A stretch of 64,000 bases of DNA from Muscardinus avellanarius (GCA_963383645.1 OY726574.1:56433977-56497976); one strand, 5' to 3'. Shown: positions 33,011 to 43,859, counted from the first letter of the stretch. The notes: generated by a model from the letters alone, not told the origin. Made by a program: numbers and translations.

Positions 33011-33090
33011 TCAACGGAAGGTGGCCTTTTGTTTAGATTTAATTTTCCAATCCTTTTTCCAAAATGTTCAGAAAACTAAGATCCACCTTA
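32669..33090 (-). mobile_element. Ancient L1M 3'-UTR fragment
   Basis: ATTCGCCTATTTGAAGTATACAATCC ... CACAAAGTTTTGCAACTATCATCCC ... CATTTTTATAGATTTGCCTATTC follows the order of an ancient L1 3' region in mammals. The compound microsatellite interrupts it. Confidence 0.6.
32893..33009. repeat. Compound microsatellite (TG)n(TA)n(GA)n
   Basis: About 20 TG units, then about 16 TA, then about 20 GA, with almost no interruption. It produces short low-complexity open frames that are not genes. Confidence 0.96.
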
Positions 33091-33465
33091 GACCTATTAC
33101 AAAGATTACATATATTCATATCTTTTCTAACACAGAACCATCCTCATACTCTTGAAATGACCTCTTTCTACTGAGGATTAGATTTTCTTTGCTAATTACT
33201 TATTTCAGACTGCCACACCAACCTTGTGCTGCACCTCGTCTTCCATGCTATTTCTGTTGGACTTTGGTACTGGTTCTGAGGGTGGATTCAGAAGCTTTCC
33301 TTCACTTGGGCCCTAGAGCTATTAAACAACATGAGATTTACTCCCTTTGGCACTATCTGGACAGAGTTCTTTTTAGATAATTTACTCTTTGTCTACCTCA
33401 TATTCTCTGTGTTAATTAGTCTTTCATTTATTTCTCCCTTTTGTGAGATCTGTTCTGGTAGTTTT
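33091..33465. other. Unassigned spacer
   Basis: No repeat or gene recognised; partly C/T-rich. Confidence 0.3.
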
Positions 33466-33470
33466 TGTTT

Positions 33471-33665
33471 TGTGGCACTGGGGACTTAACTCAGTGACAT
33501 TCTACCTCCAGCTTCATCCTCAGCCTTATTTTATTTTTTATTTTTAAACATGGCCTAAGTTAAAGAGGGCCTTGCTAAATTGCTGAGATGGGCCACAAAC
33601 CTGCGATCCTCCTGTCACAGCCTCCCAAATGCTGGGATTATAGGTATACACCACCATGCCTGGCT
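33471..33665 (-). mobile_element. B1-ID SINE
   Basis: GTGGCACTGGGGACTTAACTCAGTGACATTC ... TACACCACCATGCCTGGCT. TGGTAGTTTTTG before and TGGTAGATTTTA after fit a TSD. Confidence 0.87.
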
Positions 33666-33829
33666 TGGTAGATTTTATTCTCTTAGAGACCAATCCATTT
33701 CAAAAGACTTCAGCTGTGTTTGCATGGGGCTTAGAAAGCCAGCCTCTCCTGAGGCACTTAATTTCATCTGCAGCCAGGGCTATTTCTGTTCTTGTTTTTA
33801 TTTAGTATAGCTGTGCTCTCTTCCTTTTC

Positions 33830-34210
33830 ACGTCTGGTTACTTAGCATTTGGCTCTTGCATTATTTATTTTTAAGATCCATCTCTTAGCTACATAAATAG
33901 TGTTTCCATTTTTCAGGTTTAATTTATTGATTTCTACTTTTACCTTTATTAAGTCTTTATTTCTGCTTTCCTCTTGGTGTTTTTCTATCTCCTTTAGTTA
34001 CATGTTTAATTCATTTATGACTCTTCTTTCTTATTCATTAATGTAGCTCTACAGAGCTATGGTTTATCTTCTGACCCTTGCTTTCACTGCAAACGCCTTG
34101 GCTGTTACGTAGTATTCTCATTATCAATATGCTCTGCTGTTTCATATTGATAAGTTGTTTTAAGAGAAAACTTCTACACTTAAATGTGGTGGAATTTCTT
34201 GATTTTCTGA
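33830..34210 (-). mobile_element. Old L1-like T-rich fragment
   Basis: CATTTTTCAGGTTTAATTTATTGATTTCTACTTTTACC and TTTCCTCTTGGTGTTTTTCTATCTCC resemble antisense L1 ORF2. Low identity. Confidence 0.4.
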
Positions 34211-34399
34211 TTTTTTTTTTTTATGGTACTGGGGTTCCCGGAAGCCCTTCTACCTCCAGCTACACTCCCAGACCTATTTTATATTTCTCTTTGGAAACAG
34301 GGTCTCTTAAGCCAGCGCGGCTGGCTTCGACCCTGCACAATCCTCCTGTCCTCGCCTCCCAAGCGCGGGGATTACAAGCATGCGCCACCACACCCGGCA
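34211..34399 (-). mobile_element. B1-ID SINE, hairpin subfamily
   Basis: TATGGTACTGGGGTTCCCGGAAGCCCTTC ... TTAAGCCAGCGCGGCTGGCTTCGACCC ... ATGCGCCACCACACCCGGC. The inverted repeat is perfect (AAGCCAGC/GCTGGCTT). Confidence 0.93.
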
Positions 34400-34402
34400 T
34401 TG

Positions 34403-34426
34403 GTTTGTTTGTTTGTTTGTTTGTTT
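34403..34426. repeat. (GTTT)n array
   Basis: About six GTTT units between two antisense SINEs; it is the expanded tail of the second. Confidence 0.93.
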
Positions 34427-34595
34427 GGCATTGGGGATTGAACCCTGGAGCATTCTACCTCTAAGCTATACCCTCAGCCTTTTTATTTGAAACATGGCTT
34501 CACTAAATTTGAAACATGGCTGGCCTTGAACCTGTAGTACTCCAGTCACAGCCTCCCAAGTATTGGGATTACATGCATGTGCCACCACACCTGAC
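34427..34595 (-). mobile_element. B1-ID SINE
   Basis: GGCATTGGGGATTGAACCCTGGAGC ... ATGTGCCACCACACCTGACT. The middle carries a small duplication (TGAAACATGGCTTCACTAAATTTGAAACATGGCTGG). Confidence 0.87.
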
Positions 34596-34669
34596 TTGAC
34601 ATGATCATTTCTTATGACTATAATACTAGTGGTTGAAATTAAGACACATTCCCTATTTTTAAGGTACAA

Positions 34670-34890
34670 AGTTAAATGTGTGTGTACACTGAATTATATA
34701 TAATCAAATCTACCTTACAAACCTGCCTTGCAAATACCAATGTCAATCTCAATACCCTGTATGAGTAGGGGGAATGGAGGCATCTGGAGGAGCGCCCATC
34801 CAAGTGCTGTGTGCATGTATGTCACTATCACTATACACTACGTTATGATGTGAGACTAACATGCACCAACAGAAATATTAAAAATTAAAA
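34670..34890 (+). mobile_element. L1 3'-UTR fragment
   Basis: TGTGTGCATGTATGTCACTATCACTATACACTACGTTATGATGTGAGAC, then CACCAACAGAAATATTAAAAA: the terminal part of the local L1 family. Confidence 0.65.
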
Positions 34891-35660
34891 ACCAATTCTA
34901 TCTTGTACTTATCTTCCATACCCTTAGTTGATTGTTTTATCCCCTTGATTTGTTATGGACTGAGAAAGGAAGCGGAAGTCTCTTATAACCAATGTAGTTC
35001 CACTTCTACTTGTAATTTCACTAGCATTTTCTTAATTACTTAGACATGAGTACTCATAACTATTACTTAGACATGAGTACTCATAACTGTCTGTATTTGT
35101 TGGACATGGTGCCCATTAGTGTTATTGGAACCCTTCTTTTGTGTGTCTAATCAATTTGGCATAAATTATATTTACATAAATCCCCTTTTCACCGTTAGTT
35201 CTTCTGCCATAATTTCCCTCTTATCACTTGGAAAACTCAAGTTCATCTCATAATTTCTTCCATAAAAGATTCATGAAAATAATAAGTCCCTAAGTTCTTG
35301 TGTGTTGGATATGCTTTATACTTGAATGGCAGTTTGTTTAAATATAATATTCTAGAATCATATTTCCTTTCCTTTAGGACTAGTTGGAATCGTTCCATTA
35401 GTATCAAATGCCACTATGCATCACTCTTAGGACAGCAACAGTTTTTTTCCCATTTTAATGTGTTTTGATTTTATTGGCTAGCTCCCAAATGATTTTTCTC
35501 TTAACTTTAATGTCTCATAATGTCATGAAGAAATACCTCAATTTTGCCTGGTTCCTTGGATGGCTTAGGCTAATCTGCCTACTATATCCTCAACATCTAA
35601 TGGTTAAAATAATAGGAACTGAGTTCTTACTCAGGGAATAAATATTTCTGGTTAGGATTT
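34891..35660 (-). mobile_element. Ancient L1 fragment
   Basis: GGATATGCTTTATACTTGAATGGCAG ... CTAGAATCATATTTCCTTTCCTTTAGGAC resembles an antisense ancient L1 region. It contains a perfect 27-bp tandem duplication at 35035-35088. Confidence 0.4.
35035..35088. repeat. Perfect 27-bp tandem duplication
   Basis: Unit ATTACTTAGACATGAGTACT followed by CATAACT occurs twice in a row without a mismatch (35035-35061, 35062-35088), indicating a recent slippage or duplication event. Confidence 0.95.
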
Positions 35661-36250
35661 GGGGTCCTCTAATTCACATAACCACTCAGCTCTTCATTCT
35701 TTGATCATGGCAGTCATGATAGTAGCCCATTAGAAGGAGAACAAGTACACAGGAGTGTCCATGGGTGTCTAAAAGAGGGACACCTTACTTTCGATCACAT
35801 TCTATTGACTAGATATAGTCACAAGGTACAAAAGAGGCTGGATAATTTATTTGAGTGTCCAAGAATAAAAATTTTTCCTGGACACTAGTAATTTCTACTA
35901 CTATCTGCTCTTCTGGATTGTAGAATGTGCCATGAACACCCTACAGAGCAAACAAGAAAAATATTTACACTTTCCTTTGGAGAAAACCCAGTATTAATTC
36001 AGTTATTGCTTTGACTCAGTATCAGGCCCAATGTTGGTTCCTTGAGGATGAATAGTTTAAAAATATAAGTTATTAACAACTGCCCCTCCCCATGAATGCA
36101 CACATATGCACGCGTGCGCACACATACACACACATATCAAATAAACCACAATAGAATACAAACAAGATCACCACAACAGAGATCCCCATTCAGAAAATTA
36201 AAGACTGAGAAATGCCTACCCTTGATAGACAACTGGGCAAGCATGATGAA
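35661..36250. other. Repeat-poor stretch with a CA-rich patch
   Basis: No gene recognised. A short CA-rich patch with ACGCGTGCGCACAC lies at 36097-36136. Confidence 0.35.
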
Positions 36251-36251
36251 G

Positions 36252-36252
<1 letters not shown>

Positions 36253-36298
<46 letters not shown>
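36253..36298. repeat. (TG)n microsatellite
   Basis: About 22 perfect TG units at the tail side of the next antisense SINE. Confidence 0.95.
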
Positions 36299-36300
<2 letters not shown>

Positions 36301-36495
36301 AAGGAACTTAACTCAGGGGAATTCTACCTCTGAGCTATACTCCAAGCCATATTTATTTTCTTATTTTGAAATAGAGTCTCTTTTGGGGTGCTGAGAATCT
36401 TGCTAAGATGCTGAGGCTGGTCTCAAATCTGCCATCCTCTTATCTCAGCCTATCCAAGTACTGAGACTACAGGCTAATACCACCACACCCAACTG
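36299..36495 (-). mobile_element. B1-ID SINE
   Basis: ACAAGGAACTTAACTCAGGGGAATTCTACC ... TATTTTGAAATAGAGTCTC ... TAATACCACCACACCCAACTG. Diverged but complete. Confidence 0.85.
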
Positions 36496-37140
36496 CATTA
36501 TGCAATCTTAAAGTTGAAAGCTTCTCATTTATCTGGACATGTTCTTTAAGAGAAATTAACTGTTTCCCACAGACTCTCTCTGCAGCCTCTGGAGGATTTT
36601 TCCTTGTCCCTTCTCCATGGACATATTCTGTGTAAGCACTGGAAATACTGATCTTAGAAGCTGTACAGTGGAATAGAGATGTGTTACTACTAAGACCAGC
36701 CAATAATACCTTCCTGACATATCTCTCCATGTTCTTCATTCTTTTCATTGAGCTCACTAGCAACTATGCAGACCAAAGCAAAGGGTCAAGGCCGGTGTTG
36801 ACAAGCACGTATGTCAGTAGCCCTTGATGGAACAATAAGCCTGAGTCCCGGAATGACTGAAAGAAGAAAGCTCCTCCTCCACAACTCTAGAACATTTGGC
36901 CTGGCTCACTTACAATGGCAAGAAATCAACATGTTTGTGCTTTGCATGTATTTGTTGTAGTTGTCTGGCTTTCACTACTTACTAGGAAGATAAGCAACAG
37001 GAATAGAATCATACCATAACTCTGACTTAAGAGGTGTGGTCTTGGTTTAGTGTTTAGAGAGTGGGTGGCAAGAAAACACAAATCACAGACTGGGAAGCCA
37101 GAGACCTGGGTTATGCTGTGACAATCTCTAAGTATACCTA
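36496..37140. other. Repeat-poor stretch, nothing recognised
   Basis: The minus strand is open for about 98 codons (36763-36467), running into the SINE. No domain or splice evidence. Confidence 0.35.
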
Positions 37141-37346
37141 ATTCCACTGGATGGAACTGCCATACAGCTGCTCATAAAGGAATTGGAAAGTGCGATCTAG
37201 CTCCATGCCCAGAAGTAGCTAACAAGAGAATTTGGCAGAGAAGTATTTTAGAGATACTTGCATACTTACGGCTATTGCAGCACAATGCACTATAGCTGAG
37301 GTGTGGAATTAGGCTAGCTGTCCACCAGCTGATGAATAAAGAAATA

Positions 37347-37387
<41 letters not shown>

Positions 37388-37690
37388 TACACACACACAC
37401 AACGGAGCCACAAATAAGAATGGAATTATATAATTTTCAGGCAAATGGATGGAATAAGGGACAATAATTTTGAGCAAAATAAGTAAGACTCAAAGAGAGA
37501 GAGCTATTGTATGCTTTCTGTCATGTGGAAACTCATGGGGAAAAGGAAAAAAGAGGGGACACCATGAAAGTAGAAAGGAGACTCTGAGGGTAACAGAAAG
37601 GTGTCATGGAGAGACAGGAGGGGCTCTTGGAGGAGGTGCTGGGGACTAAGTTGAGCCAGTTATGTTTTCATGTGTTATGATTATGCCACA
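37141..37690 (+). mobile_element. Old L1 3' fragment
   Basis: GGCTAGCTGTCCACCAGCTGATGAATAAAG ... GGAATTATATAATTTTCAGGCAAATGGATGGAATAAGG ... AGTATGCTTTCTGTCATG... follows the end of L1 ORF2 into the 3' UTR. A TA/CA array interrupts it. Confidence 0.65.
37348..37402. repeat. (TA)n(CA)n compound microsatellite
   Basis: About 15 TA units followed by about 11 CA units with one TA interruption, inside an L1 fragment. Confidence 0.95.
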
Positions 37691-38245
37691 ACACACCCGC
37701 CTTTCTGCATCATGAACGTGCACCAAGAGATAAAAGAGGGTGAGTAATTTTGTTAGACAGCTAGAAGCTTCCCATGCCAGACTTGATGTGTACTTTAGTT
37801 TGTGCATTAAATACTTTTGTTTATGAAAAGTATTTTCATGCACCATTAAATATTTGTTCTCTTCCAATACTGCAGTTTTTTTTCTTCAGGGGCTCCATTC
37901 ACACTTAGGCCTTGTTGCTTTCAGGACACTCTACCCACATTAACATTCAATCCTGTTTTCTTATCATCATCTTCTAGGTCCCTTTCTACTGCATTTGTTT
38001 TTTGAGTCTGAGGATTTAGGGGGACTTGGGGGCTTTCTGCTTTACCTTTTCCTAAGATCTGTCTGCTCACATTTTATCTCCTCCTTTACTCTCTACTTTG
38101 TGCTCTAGTTTATCAAGGGAATATATTAAATTTCTTTTGTAATTCTCAAGGCAACCCATGACAACATTTTCGCAGTTGAACTCTTTGTTTTCCTGCTCAT
38201 TTTCTCTATCGTTCTGTTGTACCCTTATTCTACTTTTTTTTAATG
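37691..38245. other. Repeat-poor stretch, nothing recognised
   Basis: T-rich sequence with no gene or repeat recognised. Confidence 0.35.
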
Positions 38246-38443
38246 TTGCACTGGGGATTGAACCCAGAGGCATTCTAATGCCATGCTACACCCCCAGCCC
38301 TTTAGTTTTGTTTTCTGTTTCTTTAAATAGAATCTCAGTAAGCCACTGAGATTCTAAGTTGCTGAGTCTGTCCTCAACCTGTGATCCTCCAGTCATAGCC
38401 TTCCAAATACTAGGATTACAAATGTGCGCCACCATGCCCAGCT
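38246..38443 (-). mobile_element. B1-ID SINE
   Basis: GTTGCACTGGGGATTGAACCCAGAGGC ... AATGTGCGCCACCATGCCCAGCT. Complete. Confidence 0.89.
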
Positions 38444-38549
38444 AGGTCAGTAGGTCAGTGTCTTGAGGGGGGGTTTTACTGTTATTTTCAAAAAGTTCTT
38501 AAGGGAACAGACCAGGACCTTGGATGCTAATTTGGCTTTTACTGCCTAT

Positions 38550-38862
38550 AATTAAAGCTCCCCTTCATGATTCTTTTCATTAGCCTTTAGATAGATAAGG
38601 GGAGACCAATAGAACAGGGGAAGGGAAGTCGGGGAGGGAGGCAAGGACAGGAAAAAGGAGAGCAATGCTGTGTCCACAGATGGAAAAAGAAGATCACTAC
38701 CAATCTCACTAATGCATAGGAGAGTGGAGAGCAGGCTGGGATACGGAGAAAATACCAAGTGCTGTCTGTGTGCATGTATCTCCTTGAACTTCATTCTGAT
38801 GTATAATTATACATCAGTATGACACACCAATAAAAGCGTATCTTAAAAAATGTTTAAAAATC
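38550..38862 (+). mobile_element. L1 3'-UTR fragment
   Basis: The G/A-rich part (GGGGAGGGAGGCAAGGACAGG), then TGTGCATGTATCTCCTTGAACTTC and ACACCAATAAAAGCGTATC, is the local L1 3' UTR ending in its polyadenylation signal. Confidence 0.65.
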
Positions 38863-38870
38863 TTTCAGTT

Positions 38871-39062
38871 AGTGGGGAGTGGTGGCACAGTAACTGGGAG
38901 GTTGAGAAGGAGGGTCACAGGTTGGAGGACAGCCTTAGCAATATAGTGAGATTCTCAGCAACCTAGTGAGAGCCTGTCTCAAGTCAAAAAAATAAAGGGT
39001 TGGGAGTGTAGCTCAAGTGTAGAATGCCAGCGGATTCAATTTCTATATCACCAAAAAAGAAA
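38871..39062 (+). mobile_element. B1-ID SINE
   Basis: Opens AGTGGGGAGTGGTGGCACAG, has a deletion of the CTGTAATCCC region, and ends GATTCAATTTCTATATCACC. Confidence 0.83.
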
Positions 39063-39435
39063 GAAAAATCCTGAATTCAGTATCACTGTTATTTTTAAAA
39101 ATCTACAGAAGATTGTCTTTAGAGCTATACTGCAGAAATCTTCTGTAACTGACTTGCAAATAATAGTTATTCCCAGGATACATGCATTGGTATGGTAACT
39201 CTACTTAGCACAGGGCAGGAAATTTCTAACTGCTATGTGATAAATATCCTTGATAACAAGTTTTTCCCTTCCTTTCCTTGTAATATGTGTGTATGTATGT
39301 ATACATAAGTGTTATTATCACACCCTAATTTAATCTTCTCCTTTTAAAGAACCGCTTAGGTCTTGTGAACTGCTCTTTTTTTTTAAAGCAAAGAGAAATC
39401 ATGGAGATAATTCTTTATGAAGTGGCTGGTTTTGT
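39063..39435. other. Unassigned spacer
   Basis: No gene or repeat recognised. Confidence 0.3.
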
Positions 39436-40138
39436 TTTTAATATATATTTTTATTGGTGCATTGTAGTCATATATATTAATGGGATAAAAAAAACTTGTG
39501 GAGATATAAATGCACATATCACCCGATTAGCCCTTATCCAATCCCCATCCCATTCCCTTCCCCTCCCTCCTTCCCATGGTTGATTTAGTGATTGACTTTG
39601 ATATGTTTAAGTACGTCATCTACCTTAAAGAGTTTCCATCTTCCCCCTCCCATACCCTCGGATAGGTCACCTTAACCGCTCCTCTATAGGGTCCTTTCTT
39701 CATCTACAGTTTCTCCTATTATTCATTTCTCCCTAGTTTTCACATATTAGGGAAAGCATCTGATTTCTTATTTTTTGTGACATTTCCCTGAAGATGCCAT
39801 AATTTTGTTCTCCTTTATGGCTCAGTAAAATTCAACTGTGTACATCTCCCACAGTTTTGTAATCCACTCATCTACTGATGGACATCTTGGCTGGTTCCAT
39901 AGTTTGGCTATGGTGAATTGTGCAGCTATGAACACAGATACACGTGCATTAGTTTGGTAGTTTGGTTTCCATTCTTTTGGGTAGATACCCAGAAGTGGTA
40001 TTGCTGGATCATATGGTAAGTTCGTTTTCATTCTTCTGAGGATCCTCCATACTGTTTTCCAAAGTGGTTGCACTAATTTGCAATCCCACCAATAATGTAT
40101 TAGAGCTTTTACTTCTCCACATCCGATCAACTACAGTT
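39436..40138 (-). mobile_element. 5'-truncated L1
   Basis: From the antisense 3' UTR (TTTTTATTGGTGCATTGTAGTC) to an abrupt end in ORF2 at GATCAACTACAGTTTA. Low divergence from the copy at 55613-56698 suggests both are relatively young. Confidence 0.88.
39822..40130 (-). pseudogene. L1 ORF2 C-terminal fragment
   Basis: An open stretch of 102 codons on the minus strand holds the C-terminal ORF2 block ([35 protein letters not shown]; then a VEFY ending). A TGA follows where the family continues with Ser-Ala-Ile. It lies in a 5'-truncated copy and is non-functional. Confidence 0.85.
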
Positions 40139-40507
40139 TATCTCTTCCTTGGAAGTCCTTCTTTTATTTTCCACACTGATTCCCATCTGCTGAAATCCTG
40201 ACAGCCAGAAATTGAGTGACTTTGACGAGATGATCCACTCACACCCACTTTTTTAATAGAGGTCACCTGGATCTGGGAATCCTGTTGAAAGACGGGATGA
40301 GGTAGCGGCAGCTTCAGGTGCTTCCTGACCTCAAGACTGCAAGGGCCCACCGGCCCTAACTGTGCAGCAGGCCCCAGAACTGGCCTCGCAGGCCCAGGCA
40401 CTCGCCTCACCAATGGCCATGCGCCAGTCCTGATCTCACTGTGCAGCAGGCTCCACTCCCCATCACCATGGGCAGGATGTCTATAGAGGTTCCCATTTTC
40501 TTCCATA

Positions 40508-40538
<31 letters not shown>

Positions 40539-40740
40539 TTAGTAGGAGAAAACAGTTCGTGTCTTTTGCAAAAGCCCAAATACCTCACAGCAATGAATTT
40601 TGTCTCCCCTCTGAAGGAGGAGGCCCACAGCTTTACCAAGGAGAGCAGGATCTGCTGCTCCAGGCGCACCACGGTCTCCAGCACTGCATAGAGGAGCACG
40701 GCTGCCATGAGCGCCAAGGCCTACCAGGACTCGTGGTCTG
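40139..40740. other. GC-richer segment of unknown nature
   Basis: Directly abuts the L1 truncation point. Both strands have open stretches (minus 40506-40138; minus 40717-40530 opening MALMAAVLLYAVLETVVRLE; plus 40559-40966). The two minus-strand pieces are separated by a TA array (40505-40530). Codon-like composition hints at a decayed retrocopy, but I recognise no protein. Confidence 0.35.
40505..40530. repeat. (TA)n microsatellite
   Basis: About 13 TA units followed by a T run. Confidence 0.93.
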
Positions 40741-40983
40741 GCCTGGCCATCCAGGTCTCCCTCCAATGTGCCCCAAACATTTTTCTTACATAGTATGTTG
40801 TCTAGAATTCCTGAGCATGTGCAGCAGTCTTGTTGTGAACATACAAAGTGTATGTCAAAAATGTTGTGAGTATATGAACTACATATCAGGATATAGGTAT
40901 AGTGTAGGGACAGATGGACTGGCCAGATATGCAGAAGGAAATGGGGCAGAAGAAGGAGGTAACTGACATGCCCAAGACAAATT

Positions 40984-41119
40984 AACAGACACACATCCCA
41001 GGCACACATCCACAGGATGGAACAACTGGAAGACAAGATAAGAACCAAGTAACAAACACACATCCTGGACACATGTCCATAGGATGGAACAGCTGAGAAA
41101 GCAAGATAATGGTCGAAGC
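40984..41119. repeat. Imperfect 67-bp tandem duplication
   Basis: Two units in direct repeat: each begins AACA(G/A)ACACACATCC and includes AGGATGGAACA(A/G)CTG and AGATAA (40984-41050; 41051-41119). Roughly 80 percent alike by eye. Not a SINE or L1 motif that I know. Confidence 0.8.
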
Positions 41120-41780
41120 AACAGACCTACATAATCGGTGATATCAACTCAGGGTATACCTGACCTGGCAAGTGGCCAGATGAGCAGCTCTGACCCACTG
41201 TCTGTGAGGCTGAACATCAACTCAGCCAGGGGCATTCCTCTGGTAGCTATCGAACAATTCCTCTAGGTGACAGTCGGGCTCATGCCCGTCTGACTCCCTG
41301 GACCTCGAGCATCTGCACCTCGACCATCAACAACTGCTATGACAGTGATCCTGAATGTAGGTTACTGGCGGAGACCTGTTTTGCCTCAGGTAACCAAGTG
41401 CTATCTGGCTAGTGGCTTAGTTAGAGAAGAATGGGAGTGTTATGAGCATTGTATGAATTAAAAGACCAAGTATCCATGAAAGGCATTAAGTGTGACCCAT
41501 CATTCTCACCATTGTGTCCCTAAGACTCACCATTGAGTCCATAAGACTCATAATAAGTCTACTTTCAGGGAGATTTCTTCAAAAATGTAAGGTGGATTGA
41601 AATGGATCTATCTGCCTCTCCCAAATACTGGCCCCCACTGCCGCCACCATCTTGGTCCACTCTCAAAGGGGCTGGTTTTGATCCTTTTCAAATTTAAATA
41701 TCAAATGAACAGATCATAACCTCATTATTCACTCAGTTTATAAGATAAGGAAACTCCTCTGAGGATTTCAATGGCCAAAG
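41120..41780. other. Unassigned segment, LTR-like wording
   Basis: Contains TTAAAAGACCAAGTATCCATG and a short near-repeat (AAGACTCACCATTG / ATAAGACTCAT). It could be part of an unrecognised retroviral-type element with the neighbouring tandem repeat, but no TSD or protein is visible. Confidence 0.3.
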
Positions 41781-42320
41781 ATGCCTCCAGGAGCCCAAGA
41801 GAGAAACAGACAAAACTTAACTCAGACCTCCCAATGTAAGATTTCCTCTACCACACCAAACTCTGCCACAGTAATAATCATACTTGTAGGGAATATAGGG
41901 ATAAAGGGGAAACACAGCTCTACAGACCAGAACAGGCTCTTTAATTGGACTGAAGCTTGGGAGGGACTGACTGGAAAGACAGTCCACAAAAGTCAGGAGC
42001 CCCCTTCTTTACAGACTAGGGGCTATCAGGAAGAAGAGAAGGCGGGGCAGTTGTGTATTTCTCTGATTGGTGGTTTAGCAGCAGGCCAGGACAAGTGAAT
42101 TAATGGGGCAGGGGTTGGGATGATGGTTGGAGGCTTTTTTCCCACTGTTCCAAAAGTCCTCTCTTTTCAATCCCCTCTGGCCAAGCCTCACAGTCAGATC
42201 TCACAGTGTCCACAACACTAATTTAGAAAAACAGACTTTAGAAACTTTTCTTGTAACTGAGGCCTAACCTGTTGTAGACAGTAGAATTTCCCGGAACACA
42301 TCAACGTACATATAGGAACA
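41781..42320 (-). mobile_element. Possible LTR fragment
   Basis: On the minus strand, CAATTAAAGAGCCTGTTCTGG, followed about 40 bases on by an end resembling CCCTACA (41886), looks like the R-U5 part of an LTR. The rest is GA-rich without family recognition. No TSD found. Confidence 0.3.
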
Positions 42321-42321
42321 T

Positions 42322-42508
42322 AAAGCCACGTGTAATCTTAGTACTCAGAAGGCTGAGACAGGAGGATCTCAGGTTTGAGAACAGCTCAGGAATGTAGCAA
42401 GATGTTCCGCAACTTAGCAAGACCATGTTTTAAAATTAAAAAAAAAATTAAAAAGGGCATGGGTGTATCTCAGAGCTAGAATTCCTCTGGGTTCAATCCT
42501 TCATGTGG
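42322..42508 (+). mobile_element. B1-ID SINE, 5' worn
   Basis: AAGCCACGTGTAATCTTAGTACTC lacks the first bases of the B1 half. The ID half GGGCATGGGTGTATCTCAGAGC is present. Confidence 0.82.
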
Positions 42509-42599
42509 AAATCCTTCTCAGGTACTCAGATGTAAAAGGACTGCACTTTGGCTACCTCACTCTAACCTAGTAACCACTCTAAAGTGACCACAAAATCAA

Positions 42600-42895
42600 T
42601 ACATTTTTTTCACTGGGATCAAAGACTTAGGAATTATACCAGAGACTGCAACTGCAAGAAGAAAATGTAGGGTCAACACTACAACATAGAGACAGAGGCA
42701 GAAACTTCCATCTGTAGAACTCCTAAAGCTCAGGAAATAAAGCCAAGAATCAATAAATGGAATGGCATTGAATTAGAAAGCTTCTGCATAGGAAACAAGA
42801 CAATCAAGAGTACAGAATGGGAGAAAATCCTTGCTAGTTACTCTTCCGACAGAGGCTTAATATCCAGAATATATAAAGAACTCAAAAAACTTCAA
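42600..42895 (+). mobile_element. L1 ORF2 fragment
   Basis: GGAATTATACCAGAGACTGC ... GCATTGAATTAGAAAGCTTCTGCATAGG ... GAGGCTTAATATCCAGAATATATAAAGAACTC is sense-strand ORF2, without a 3' UTR. The following SINE abuts it. Confidence 0.72.
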
Positions 42896-43093
42896 ACAGG
42901 TATAATGGCGCATGCCTGTAATCCAAATACTTGGGAGGCTGAGATGGAGAATTTCAAGTTGGAGGTCAGCCTCAGCAACCGAGCAAAGCCCTCAGCAACT
43001 TACGCCCTGTTTCAAAGTAAAATAAAAAGGGTTTGGGTTGTAACTCAGAGGTAGACTGTCCCTAGGTTTAATTCCCAGCATCCTTGCCCCAAA
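42896..43093 (+). mobile_element. B1-ID SINE
   Basis: ACAGGTATAATGGCGCATGCC to TTAATTCCCAGCATC. Long-middle type. Confidence 0.87.
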
Positions 43094-43177
43094 ATTATAA
43101 TAGACAGGAAACCACACAAGTCACTGTCTGCCCTCTTAAAGACTTTATAATGTGGTTAGGAACTACTACACAGTATG

Positions 43178-43217
43178 TTTTATTTATTTATTTATTCATT
43201 CATTCATTTATTTATTT
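43178..43217. repeat. (TTTA)n / (TTCA)n array
   Basis: TTTA units with an internal TTCA block, at the tail of an antisense SINE. Confidence 0.92.
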
Positions 43218-43421
43218 TTGGTGGTACTGGGGGCAGAACCCAGGGGCTTTCTACCTCAGGGCTATACTCCCAGACCAATTTTATATTTTATTTGGAAACA
43301 GGGTCTCACTAAATTGCTAAGAGCCTCACTAAGCAGCTGAGGCTGGCTTCGAACCTGTGTGATCATCCTGTCTCAGCCTCCCTAGCGTGGGGATTACAAG
43401 CGTGCGCCACCATGCCCAGCC
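43218..43421 (-). mobile_element. B1-ID SINE
   Basis: TTGGTGGTACTGGGGGCAGAACCC ... CTCACTAAGCAGCTGAGGCTGG ... GCGTGCGCCACCATGCCCAGC. ACAGTATGT before and ATAGCATGT after may be the TSD. Confidence 0.88.
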
Positions 43422-43813
43422 TACATAGCATGTATTAATAATAACAAACTTAGGCAATACAAAGAGGACGAGAAATTCACACTGGTAGAATAGCAGAGGC
43501 ACAAACGTTATTAGTTCAGAAAATAAAGGAGGTCACAGTAGGTTTCATGGCCAAAGGCAATGAGGTTTGAACTTGACCTTGAAGATCAGGGTAGGCAAAG
43601 AGAGAAGAAAGGGTCCTGGAGCACCACTGAAGCCTCTGTCATCCTGTCCATGACTAAACAGAGTCTAGAAGGACCAAATGCAGCAAGTGGGGTACAGGAT
43701 AAGAGGATGCTCACAGACAACACCCAGAGAGACATGAAAGGAAAATGGGGCATGGGACAGGAGCCTGCGGCTTCCCACCCTGGAGTCTAGATAGCAAACC
43801 AGGAACCTAGGAG

Positions 43814-43817
<4 letters not shown>
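43422..43817. other. Possible ancient repeat
   Basis: GAGGTTTGAACTTGACCTTGAAGATCAGGGTAGGC resembles a widespread old mammalian repeat, but I cannot name the family. No gene is supported. Confidence 0.3.

Positions 43818-43858
<41 letters not shown>
43818..43858. repeat. (TG)n microsatellite
   Basis: About 20 perfect TG units at the tail of an antisense SINE. Confidence 0.96.

Positions 43859-43859
<1 letters not shown>

Noticed and set aside
34078..34464. A 128-codon open frame
   Set aside because: Nearly all of it lies in two antisense SINEs and T-rich L1 remnant.
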